57,713 bases of DNA from an uncultured Chloroflexota bacterium (GTDB lineage: Bacteria; Chloroflexota; UBA11872; UBA12225): the NCBI GenBank assembly GCA_902805635.1, contig CADCTC010000228.1, positions 23,476-81,188 of the forward strand, written 5' to 3'. Below the pieces are notes generated by a model, which ran no database searches, had not been told where the DNA came from, and was given only the letters and a program-made list of their open reading frames with translations. Of the stretch, positions 1 through 6,994 are shown one piece after another; the first letter of the stretch is position 1, and each line of letters begins with the position of its first letter. Position numbers and translations under genes: made by a program.

Positions 1-1351
1 CCGAGCGCAGCAGGCGGTCGTACAGGTAGTCCGGGTCGCCGTTCGCCCAGGCGGCGGAGGTGAATCGCAGGTCCCAGTCCCCGTGGTTGGTCCTGTCCGT
101 GGCGGCGGCGCTCTCAAGCGCCACGATCTGCACATCGATCCCCAGCGGGCGCAGACTGGACTGCAGCAGCTCGGCCGTCGACTTGTAGGGGTAGGAGGGC
201 CCGTCGGTGGCGTTGTACAGCAGGGTTGCGTCCACCCGGCGCGTCCCCAGCGCGGCCTGCGCCAGCCGCCGCGCTTCCGCGGGGTCGTAGCGGGGGGCGC
301 CGCGGGGCGAGAACCAGGGCGCGCTCACCGGCGCTATTACCGACTTGCCCGGCTGGGCGAACCCGAGCATCAGGTCCTTGCCGACCGAGTCGCGGTCGGT
401 CGCCAGCGCCACCACCTGCCGCAACCGGGCGTCGTCGAACGGCGGGCGCGCGCAGTTGAAGGCCAGCAGCTGGGTGCGCGCGATGGGATCCGCCCCTACG
501 GTGATCCCAGGCTGCGCCTTCAGCTGCTGCACCTGCCCCGGCAGCACCGCGCCGCGGTCCACCACCCCGTCGATCTCCTTGGCCAGGAGTGCCGACACCC
601 GCACAGTGGGATCGGGGATCACCCGCAGCCGGATTTGGCGCACCGCCGGCTTTGTGCCCCAGTAGCGCTCGTTGCGCTCCAGCAGCAGGTGCTGCCCCCG
701 CTTGAAGTCGGTTACCTTGAAGGGCCCTGTGGTCACCGGCAGCCCCTTGAAGTCGCCGTTCTCCGCAAACCCCTCCGGGTGCTGCATGGCCGAGAAGTAG
801 AGTGCCATACGGAACGGCAGCAGCGGCACCGGGCTCCCAAAGTGGAAGCTGACCGTCTGCCCTTCCACCTTGCGCACGTCCTGCAGCGAGCCGTAGCCCA
901 CGCGCGTGTCGTACGCGTAGTACGGCGACGGCCGCGGGCTGATCTGCGCGTAGCGCTTCATGTTCGCCAGCACCACGTCAGCGTCGAACGGTAGCCCGTC
1001 GCTGAACGTCACGCCCTTGCGTAGCGTGAAGGTCCAGGTCATCGCGTCGGGCGCCATCTCCCAGCGTTCCGCCAGGGCCGGCGCGGGGCGCAGCTGGTCG
1101 TCCAGGCCCACCAGCGGCTCCCAGGACATGGCGCTGGCGTGGGTGAAGTAGGGATCCTCGACGGCGTTCGCGAGGTCGCGCGACACACCGAACACCACCT
1201 CCCGGTCGGGCGCGTTGGCCCCGGACTGCTCGCGACCGGGAGTCGCATCGCCGCACGCCGCAAGCATGCCGCCGGCGGCCAGCGCACCCACCACCGCGCG
1301 CCGCCGGACACTCCTACTCCCCCTCGGCCGCCCGTTCGCCCGATCTGCCAT
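1..1351 (-). CDS. ABC transporter substrate-binding lipoprotein, family 5 (C-terminus outside window)
   Basis: Open frame of 450 codons running off the left edge, so the C-terminus is missing. The N-terminus has an Arg-rich segment, a hydrophobic stretch and a lipobox (LAAC, about residues 31-34), so it should be an exported lipoprotein. The body has the typical family-5 (peptide/nickel/opine) order: PYFTHASAMSWEPLVGLD, then TFTLRKGVTFSDGLPFDADDV-like pattern, then YWGTKPAVRQIRLRVIPD. These proteins capture peptides or other organic solutes for an ABC importer. The start is the ATG at 1349-1351, preceded by a strong GGAGGAG. No permease or ATPase is seen here; they could lie left of the window. 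The ligand cannot be told. Confidence 0.9.
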   Translation of the reverse strand, partial: MADRANGRPRGSRSVRRRAVVGALAAGGMLAACGDATPGREQSGANAPDREVVFGVSRDLANAVEDPYFTHASAMSWEPLVGLDDQLRPAPALAERWEMAPDAMTWTFTLRKGVTFSDGLPFDADVVLANMKRYAQISPRPSPYYAYDTRVGYGSLQDVRKVEGQTVSFHFGSPVPLLPFRMALYFSAMQHPEGFAENGDFKGLPVTTGPFKVTDFKRGQHLLLERNERYWGTKPAVRQIRLRVIPDPTVRVSALLAKEIDGVVDRGAVLPGQVQQLKAQPGITVGADPIARTQLLAFNCARPPFDDARLRQVVALATDRDSVGKDLMLGFAQPGKSVIAPVSAPWFSPRGAPRYDPAEARRLAQAALGTRRVDATLLYNATDGPSYPYKSTAELLQSSLRPLGIDVQIVALESAAATDRTNHGDWDLRFTSAAWANGDPDYLYDRLLRS

Positions 1352-1421
1352 CACGCTCCTCCTGCCCAGGTCACCGCCGGCACCTCCGGCGACGCCGGAC
1401 ACTATTGCACATAAGTAGCAT

Positions 1422-2435
1422 TTACGCCAGTGCGCCCGCGGCGGTTATCGGGGAGGGCTGCGCCGTGGCCTGGAGGAGCAGCTCGTTGTTGAGCGCGATG
1501 GCAGTTCGGGTGGCCTGGCCCACGCCGACGGCGACCTGCTGCATCATGCTGGCGCAGTCGCCCACGGCGAAGACGCCGGGCACGCTGGTGCGGCCGTCCT
1601 CGTCAATGCGGATGACGCCCTGCTCGGTCAGTGCGCAGCCCAGCGCGGCCGGGAGGTCGCTGCGCTGGCGGAACGGCGGGCGCATCAGCACGCCGGCGCG
1701 GGGCAGCACCTCGCCGTCCTCGAAGACGACGCCGCTCACGCTCTTGCCTTCGCCTTCCACCCGTGCGATGCGCTCCTCGCGCACGGAGATGCCGTTCCGG
1801 TCGAGTAGGGCATGGTCTTCGTCCCCGAAGGTGGCGGGGCCGTTGGTGCAGAGCACTAGGTCGCGGGTCCAGCCGGTGGCCAGGCGCGCCATGCGCACGC
1901 CGTCGGCGCCATTGCCGAGCACCGCCAGGGGGAGGTCGCGCATCTCCCAGCCGTGGCAGTAGGGGCAGTGGAAGACGCCGTGTCCCCAGCGCTCGCGCAG
2001 CCCCTCGATCTCCGGGAGCTGGTCCACCACGCCGAGCGCCAGTACCACGCGCCGCGCGGCTACCACGCCGCCGTCGTCCAGGTGGAGGTGAAAGCCGTCG
2101 CCCACCCGCTCGGCGGCGGTCACCCGCGCACGCCGCAGCTCGACCGAGTCGTAGGGCTGCAGCTGCTCGCGCCCGACGCGCAGCAGGTCGGCCGGCAGCA
2201 TGCCGTCGCGGGAGAAGAAGCTGTGTACGCCCGGCGACGGCGCGTTGCGTGGCTCGCCTGCGTCTATGACCACGGTGCCCCGGCGCGACCGGCCAAGCAC
2301 CAGCGCGGCGCTCAGGCCGGCCACGCCGGCGCCAATGATGGCGACCTCGGCCTCGTCCGTGCGCGCGGGGGCCGGAGATCCGGCAGGTGCTGTGTAATCG
2401 TCCGGTGGGTGAAGCTCAGTTGTCAGAAGTGCCAT
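1422..2435 (-). CDS. Thioredoxin-reductase-like NAD(P)/FAD-dependent oxidoreductase
   Basis: A 337-residue two-domain flavoprotein. The FAD-binding motif GAGVAG lies at residues 35-40, a redox-active pair CPYC at 157-160 (followed by HGWE), and a second nucleotide-binding motif GNGADG at 174-179. Near the C-terminus VFAVGDCA is the usual FAD-contacting segment. This layout fits the thioredoxin reductase superfamily; CPYCHG rather than CATCDG suggests the dithiol-oxidase or stand-alone branch rather than classical TrxB. The frame is open further upstream to 2555, but that extension is translated repeat sequence (see 2503-2580), and the ATG at 2433-2435 is preceded by GAGAGG, so the shorter start is chosen. 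No thioredoxin gene is adjacent. Confidence 0.88.
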   Translation of the reverse strand: MALLTTELHPPDDYTAPAGSPAPARTDEAEVAIIGAGVAGLSAALVLGRSRRGTVVIDAGEPRNAPSPGVHSFFSRDGMLPADLLRVGREQLQPYDSVELRRARVTAAERVGDGFHLHLDDGGVVAARRVVLALGVVDQLPEIEGLRERWGHGVFHCPYCHGWEMRDLPLAVLGNGADGVRMARLATGWTRDLVLCTNGPATFGDEDHALLDRNGISVREERIARVEGEGKSVSGVVFEDGEVLPRAGVLMRPPFRQRSDLPAALGCALTEQGVIRIDEDGRTSVPGVFAVGDCASMMQQVAVGVGQATRTAIALNNELLLQATAQPSPITAAGALA

Positions 2436-2502
2436 TGTCGGCCTCTCGTTATTGGGAATGACTTGCAACAGTACGCGTGCGGCGTCAAGTAGTGTTTGAT
2501 TT

Positions 2503-2580
2503 CCGTTCGCCCTGAGCCCTTCGGCTTCGCTCAGGACAGGCCCGTCGAAGGGCATGGTTCGACAAGCTCACCACGAACGG
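2503..2580. repeat. Palindromic interspersed repeat, copy 1
   Basis: A 78-bp element whose ends are inverted repeats (CCGTTCG at the left, CGAACGG at the right). Inside is a hairpin, CCTGAGC...GCTCAGG, and the block GGTTCGACAAGCTCACCAC. Related copies occur at 11942-12027 and 48565-48607. It lies between the flavoprotein gene and the MDR oxidoreductase gene and could fold in the mRNA. It encodes no protein of its own. The translated sequence SEAEGLRANG is familiar from mis-extended N-termini in related genomes. Confidence 0.75.
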
Positions 2581-2618
2581 GAGGGGAACAGTCTCCAAGT
2601 CCTGGACAGGCCGCGCGT

Positions 2619-3602
2619 TCACGCGACGGAGATGGCCACGCTCCCGCGCTTGTGGCCGCCGTCCACGTAGCGGTGCGCCTCGACCAGCTGCTCTAGGGGA
2701 TAGCGGCGGTCGATCACCGTGCGCAGCCGGCCGGCGGCGCGCAGCTCGGCGAGGTGGTCGAAGTCTTCCCTTCCGGGAGACGCCGTCCCGCCGACCACGT
2801 GCCTGCCGGTCGTCGCGGCGTACCAACGCCGAGTGAGCGCGTCGCCGGGCAGGCCGACGTTCAGGAATCGTCCCTGCGGCGCCAGCGTGCCCAGCCAGCG
2901 GGACAAGCTGGTCTTGCCTACCGCGTCGAACACTACATCAAAGGTGGCGCCGCGCGTGGCCGCGCTCGCGGCTGGGTCCTCGCGGGTGTAGTCGATCACC
3001 TCGTCCGCCCCCAGCGACTTGACCAGATCGACGTTCCCCGTGCTGCACACGCCGGTCACGTGCGCGCCGTAGTGCCGCGCGATCTGCACCGCGAAGGTGC
3101 CCACCGCGCCCGACGCGCCGTTGACCAGCACGCGCTGGCCGGGCCGGACATCCGCGGCCCGCAGGAAGTGCAGGGCGGTGCTCGCCCCGATGGCGAGCCC
3201 GGCCGCCTCCTCGTAGGAGACGTTGGGCGGCATCGCCGCCAGCGCCCCGTTTTCCGGCAGGCACTTGTACTCGGCATTGGCGCCAAACGTATGCTGAAGT
3301 GTCGAGGCGAAGAGCCGGTCGCCGGCTTTGAAGCGCCGCACGTCCTTGCCCACCGCCTCGACGTCGCCGGCCAGCTCCATCCCGAGAATGGGGTTGCGCA
3401 GCCGCCTGAGTCCCAGGTGCAGCCGTGCGGGGAGCCAGACGAAGGCAGGCACGGTGAAGCTGCGCATGCGGCTGTCTCCCGCGCTCACCGTCGTGGTGCG
3501 CACCCGCACCAGGACCTCGTTTGCCTTGGGGACCGGCTTGGCCCACTCTCTGAGCTGCAGGACCTCCGGGGGGCCGTAACTTGTCGCCACCATCGCTCTC
3601 AC
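2619..3602 (-). CDS. NAD(P)-dependent zinc-less MDR oxidoreductase (quinone reductase-like)
   Basis: A 327-residue medium-chain dehydrogenase/reductase. The N-terminal GroES-like domain holds PNEVLVRV-like and GMELAGDVEAVG patterns (about 75-90); the Rossmann motif NGASGAVG is at 161-168; GADEVIDY follows. The cysteine and histidine ligands of catalytic-zinc alcohol dehydrogenases are not in place, so a quinone or enone reductase type is more likely than an alcohol dehydrogenase. The gene begins 126 bp below the end of a LuxR-type regulator on the same strand, and the gap carries the palindromic element at 3659-3676, which suggests local control. The start has AAGGAGG about 12 bases upstream. 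Confidence 0.88.
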   Translation of the reverse strand: MRAMVATSYGPPEVLQLREWAKPVPKANEVLVRVRTTTVSAGDSRMRSFTVPAFVWLPARLHLGLRRLRNPILGMELAGDVEAVGKDVRRFKAGDRLFASTLQHTFGANAEYKCLPENGALAAMPPNVSYEEAAGLAIGASTALHFLRAADVRPGQRVLVNGASGAVGTFAVQIARHYGAHVTGVCSTGNVDLVKSLGADEVIDYTREDPAASAATRGATFDVVFDAVGKTSLSRWLGTLAPQGRFLNVGLPGDALTRRWYAATTGRHVVGGTASPGREDFDHLAELRAAGRLRTVIDRRYPLEQLVEAHRYVDGGHKRGSVAISVA

Positions 3603-3642
3603 TGTCGCCTCCTTGTGCTTGGTTGCTCACACAGTAGGGCGC

Positions 3643-3680
3643 GACGTGGTGAGGGAGCATCACCATAAGTGGTGATTTGC
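3643..3680 (-). promoter_or_regulatory. Palindromic operator upstream of MDR oxidoreductase
   Basis: The core at 3659-3676 is ATCACCA-TAAG-TGGTGAT (7-bp arms). A third half-site, TGGTGA, lies at 3648-3653, so half-sites alternate in orientation. Read on the minus strand it sits about 57 bases upstream of the start at 3602. The same arrangement, with closely similar flanks, is seen at 11850-11890. Binding by the adjacent LuxR regulator is inference. Confidence 0.65.
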
Positions 3681-3728
3681 GTCGTGATCGGGCGCCGGCC
3701 GTTCGTCCATCCAGCTCTCACGCCCCGC

Positions 3729-6047
3729 CTAGCGATTCACCGACCGAATCCAGCCGGCGATTTGGGCGCGAGAGCTGAAGCCCAACTTGTTGAGGATGCT
3801 GCGCACGTGGCTCTCGACGGTGCGCTCGGAAATGAACAGCCGCGCGCCCGTCTGCTTGTTGCTCAAGCCCTCCGCGACCAGCTGCGCGACCTCTGACTCC
3901 CGGGCGCCCAATGGCGCCGTGTCCGCTGGCCCCGCCGTGGGTACCTCCGCGGCAACGTGCGCGGGTTCACCCAGCGCCAAGGCAATCGCGCCGCGTCGGT
4001 TCAGCTGTTGTCCCACCGTGAGCTCGAGCTGGAACTTCGATGCGCCAAGCGCCGCGGTGGCGGCCTGCCTGGCCTCAGACACCAGAGGGGCAAGCACTCC
4101 GACGATGCGTGCCCCGGCCCCGGTGCGCACCGTTTCGGCGGCCCCAAAGAGCTGCGCGGCCCGCCGCGCGTGCCCGGAGCTCGCCGCGTGACAGCCCAGC
4201 GCGGCGATGGTCAAGGACTGCGCCACGCGATCGTCGATCGTGTGTGCGATCCGCAGTGCCTCTGTGAAGAGCGGCCGTGCGACGCCGGGGGTGCGCTCCG
4301 CCAGGGCCACCAGGCCCTGGTTGATCAGCATCATCTCCAGGCTGTACAGGTCGCCCAGCGCGCGACCGAGACGGGCGCCCTCCGCCGCTGCAGACTTGAC
4401 GGCGTCAAGATCGCCCTCGAACAGACCGCCCAATGCCCGGGCCTGGAGCAGCATCAGCATCGCCGGCACGTCATCGACACCGGCCGTGAGGGCTTTGGCC
4501 TGCTCGAGCAGGCGCCGCGACGATGGGCCGTCCCCGGCCATGCTCTCCGCAATGGATGCCAGGGAGAGCGACCGAGAGAGGAGTGAGAGCGGTCCGTTCA
4601 CTCGTGCGCCATCTATCGCGCGCTCCAGTGCCGGTCTGGCAGCATCGGCATCGCTCTGCAGGACGCCCAGGAAGCCCCGGACGAAGTAGGCCCCGGCGTG
4701 CGCCACGGGGGTGCCCACCGGGGTGCCGTCCGCCGCCGCCAGGAACGCATCGAGCCACTGCACGCCTTCGGCGGTCGCTCGGGTGATCCAGAAGTAGGTC
4801 AGCGAGCTCGCCAGATCGATCCCGCGCTGCAGATCCCCGTGGTCGAGGCACCGCCGGAGGACCAGGCGGATAGTGTCGATCTCCAGGTCCAGCCAGGCGA
4901 GCCACTCCGGCAGCCGGTACCTAGCCGGCGTCGCGGCGTCGCGGCATGTGGACACATAGTACTCGGTACAGCGTAGCTCGATGCGTCCCTCCTCACCGGC
5001 CGCGCGGAGGCGGACGCGGGCGTATTCACGCATGGTCTCGTGCAGCCGGTACCGCGCACCGCTTGCTACGTCCTCCTTGACGACCAGCGACTTGTCCACC
5101 AGCGATGACAGGACGTCCAAGGCATGCTGCGGCGGGCCGTCTTCTGAAGAACAGACCGACTCGATCGCTTCCAGCGTGAACCTGCCGGCGAACACGCACA
5201 ACCGCCGCAGCAGCGTCCGCTCGGCGGAATCCAGGAGATCGTGACTCCAATCGATCGTCGTGCGGAGCGTTTGATGACGGGGCAGCGCGGCGCGGCTTCC
5301 TCCGGTGAGCAGGGCAAACCGGTCGGTCAAACGATCCCGGATCTGCTCGACAGTGAGTACGCGCGTTCTGACGGCGGCCAGCTCGATCGCCAGCGGCAGA
5401 CCGTCGAGGCGGCGACATAGATCGACGACCGCCGCCAGGTTCGACGCCGTCAGCTCGAATATGCCTGACGCGGCGGCTGCTCTGTCAATAAACAGCCGCA
5501 CCGTATCGTTCTGCCGCACCTGAGCGAGAGGCTCGCCGGCGTGTTCTGGGGGCAGCTCCAGGGGTGGGATGGGGAGTACATGCTCATCCGTCACCGACAG
5601 TGGCTCGCGGCTGGTGGCGACCACACGCACGCCCAGGGCTGCCCTGATGACCTCGGTCAGGAGCCACGCCGCGGCTTCGAGCAGGTGCTCGCAGTTGTCC
5701 ACGACCAGCAGCAGCTCCTTGTCCCGCAGGTAGGAGAGCAGCAGCGCCTGTGGCTCGGCCTCGGTCTGGTTTCGCAAGTCGAGTGCGGCCATCACGGCGT
5801 TGATCACCAGCGCGGGATCCCGCACCTCGGCGAGCTCGACCAGCCATGCGCCGTCCCGAAAACCGCGCGCCAGGCCGGCCGCGGCCCGGACCGCGAGCCG
5901 CGTCTTGCCGACACCGCCTGGTCCCACGAGGCTGACCAGGCGGGCCGCCGTGAGCTTCTTCCTGAGCTCGGCCAGCTCGCGGCGCCGTCCGATGAAGCTC
6001 GTCGCTTCAGCCGGCATGTTGCCCGGGCGGTGGGTGGGGCTCGCCAT
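3729..6047 (-). CDS. LuxR-family transcriptional regulator with NB-ARC-type ATPase and TPR-like region
   Basis: A 772-residue STAND-type regulator. It starts with the usual SFIGRRREL segment, then Walker A GPGGVGKT at 42-49 and Walker B LLLVVDNCEH at about 112-121, continuing with the ATPase helper region (LDGLPLAIELAA). The middle, about 350-690, is helical and TPR-like. The last 60 residues are a LuxR/NarL HTH (ARESEVAQLVAEGLSNKQTG, then ISERTVESHVRSILNKLG). Such proteins oligomerise with ATP and an unknown ligand and then activate promoters. No clear ribosome site precedes the ATG at 6047; a second ATG ten codons in is possible. It is divergent from the 6165 gene and codirectional with the MDR oxidoreductase. 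Confidence 0.92.
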   Translation of the reverse strand: MASPTHRPGNMPAEATSFIGRRRELAELRKKLTAARLVSLVGPGGVGKTRLAVRAAAGLARGFRDGAWLVELAEVRDPALVINAVMAALDLRNQTEAEPQALLLSYLRDKELLLVVDNCEHLLEAAAWLLTEVIRAALGVRVVATSREPLSVTDEHVLPIPPLELPPEHAGEPLAQVRQNDTVRLFIDRAAAASGIFELTASNLAAVVDLCRRLDGLPLAIELAAVRTRVLTVEQIRDRLTDRFALLTGGSRAALPRHQTLRTTIDWSHDLLDSAERTLLRRLCVFAGRFTLEAIESVCSSEDGPPQHALDVLSSLVDKSLVVKEDVASGARYRLHETMREYARVRLRAAGEEGRIELRCTEYYVSTCRDAATPARYRLPEWLAWLDLEIDTIRLVLRRCLDHGDLQRGIDLASSLTYFWITRATAEGVQWLDAFLAAADGTPVGTPVAHAGAYFVRGFLGVLQSDADAARPALERAIDGARVNGPLSLLSRSLSLASIAESMAGDGPSSRRLLEQAKALTAGVDDVPAMLMLLQARALGGLFEGDLDAVKSAAAEGARLGRALGDLYSLEMMLINQGLVALAERTPGVARPLFTEALRIAHTIDDRVAQSLTIAALGCHAASSGHARRAAQLFGAAETVRTGAGARIVGVLAPLVSEARQAATAALGASKFQLELTVGQQLNRRGAIALALGEPAHVAAEVPTAGPADTAPLGARESEVAQLVAEGLSNKQTGARLFISERTVESHVRSILNKLGFSSRAQIAGWIRSVNR

Positions 6048-6063
6048 GGGGGGAGGGTACGGT

Positions 6064-6085
6064 GCCCGCGCGGGCCCGCGCGGGC
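6064..6085. promoter_or_regulatory. 22-bp perfect GC palindrome in divergent promoter region
   Basis: GCCCGCGCGGG is followed directly by its exact reverse complement. It lies 17 bases upstream of the regulator start at 6047 and about 80 bases upstream of 6165. A few bases further right is the direct repeat CTACGTA-CTACGTA (6095-6108). An operator or cruciform is possible; its function is not known. Confidence 0.5.
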
Positions 6086-6164
6086 AAACCCGGGCTACGT
6101 ACTACGTACTGGATCAGGGATTTCACGGGTCCCGCAGCCCCGCGCCCCCTCTAGAGTACTCAGC

Positions 6165-6401
6165 ATGACCAACAAGCCACCGATTCACCGCGTGGAGGTC
6201 AGCTTTGTCGGTGCGCCTCCCATCCGACCCGTCGAGCGGGCGGCGGGAGTCAGCGGCGTCGAGACTGACGGTCTGCGCCTTCGCTGCCGGGTCACAGGCA
6301 GCTTTCAGCCCTTTCTCGAAGCGTTGCGCGGGCACGAGGTCGTGAGCCTCACGTCAACGCCCGAGAGATGGCCAGCGCCACAACGTAAGGGAGATAGATG
6401 A
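6165..6401 (+). pseudogene. Stand-alone C-terminal piece of an ABC-2-type ATP-binding protein
   Basis: Encodes 78 residues from the ATG at 6165. The stretch VEVSFVGAPP ... LRLRCRVTGSFQPFLEALRGHEVVSLTSTPER resembles the small domain that follows the nucleotide-binding domain in DrrA-like ABC ATPases. No Walker A, signature or Walker B sequence exists upstream on this strand, where the opposite-strand regulator begins. It is therefore most likely a remnant left by deletion, although translation seems possible and its TGA overlaps the ATG of the next gene (ATGATG at 6398). Family assignment is by recognition of the pattern; moderate confidence. Confidence 0.55.
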
Positions 6402-6940
6402 TGGAACCAGTCGCAGTAGCGTCGCCGCGCATGCCGGCCAAAGAGGCCAAAGGAGTGTCTGCAGTGTCGGAGGTATCGACCGTCAGGCTCTACGGCTTGA
6501 GAGCCATGTACGCGTTCACGGCCGTTGGGCTGCTGCTGGCCAGGTGGCCGGCAATAGTCAATCCCCCTCCGGGCATCTCGAACGCCGGCACCGTCGTTGC
6601 CATGGTGCTCGGGGCACTGTCGCTCCTGGCGGTGCTGGGAATCCGCTACCCGCTCAAGATGCTGCCGCTGCTGTTCTTCGAGCTGCTGTGGAAGGTCATG
6701 TGGCTCGTGGCGTGGGGGATCCCCCTGTGGTCTGCCCAGCAGCTGGCACCCGATAGCGAGCAGACGCTGATCTCCAACCTCGTGGGCGTGGTGCTGGTGC
6801 CGCTCGCCATCCCGTGGGGCTACGTGTTCAAGCAGTACGTGATGGCGGCCGGACATCGGTGGGGCAAACGGGTGACCGTGAGCGCCCCGGCGGCGCCGGC
6901 CGCGTCACGGACCGTCGCCGCGAACACGGGCGTGGCATGA
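6398..6940 (+). CDS. Conserved membrane protein, four predicted TM helices
   Basis: A 180-residue protein with hydrophobic segments at roughly 38-54, 64-82, 90-112 and 122-145. The text RYPLKMLPLLFFELLWKVMW is a conserved-looking core that I have seen in uncharacterised bacterial membrane proteins. The frame starts with ATGATG overlapping the stop of the upstream remnant. An internal GTG giving VSAVSEVSTVRLYG (residue about 20) could be the true start, because the first 19 residues look unconserved. Function unknown. If the ABC remnant was once a complete ATPase, this gene would have followed it in an operon. Confidence 0.7.
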   Translation: MMEPVAVASPRMPAKEAKGVSAVSEVSTVRLYGLRAMYAFTAVGLLLARWPAIVNPPPGISNAGTVVAMVLGALSLLAVLGIRYPLKMLPLLFFELLWKVMWLVAWGIPLWSAQQLAPDSEQTLISNLVGVVLVPLAIPWGYVFKQYVMAAGHRWGKRVTVSAPAAPAASRTVAANTGVA

Positions 6941-6994
6941 CAAGCGACCGCGATCCCACGCCAGAGCATGCGAGATGGTGATTGAGTCCTGGCG

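Noticed and set aside
83..994. Long open frame on the plus strand opposite the solute-binding protein
   Set aside because: Arg/Pro/His-rich translation without domains; it is the antisense of a clear family-5 binding protein with a good start.
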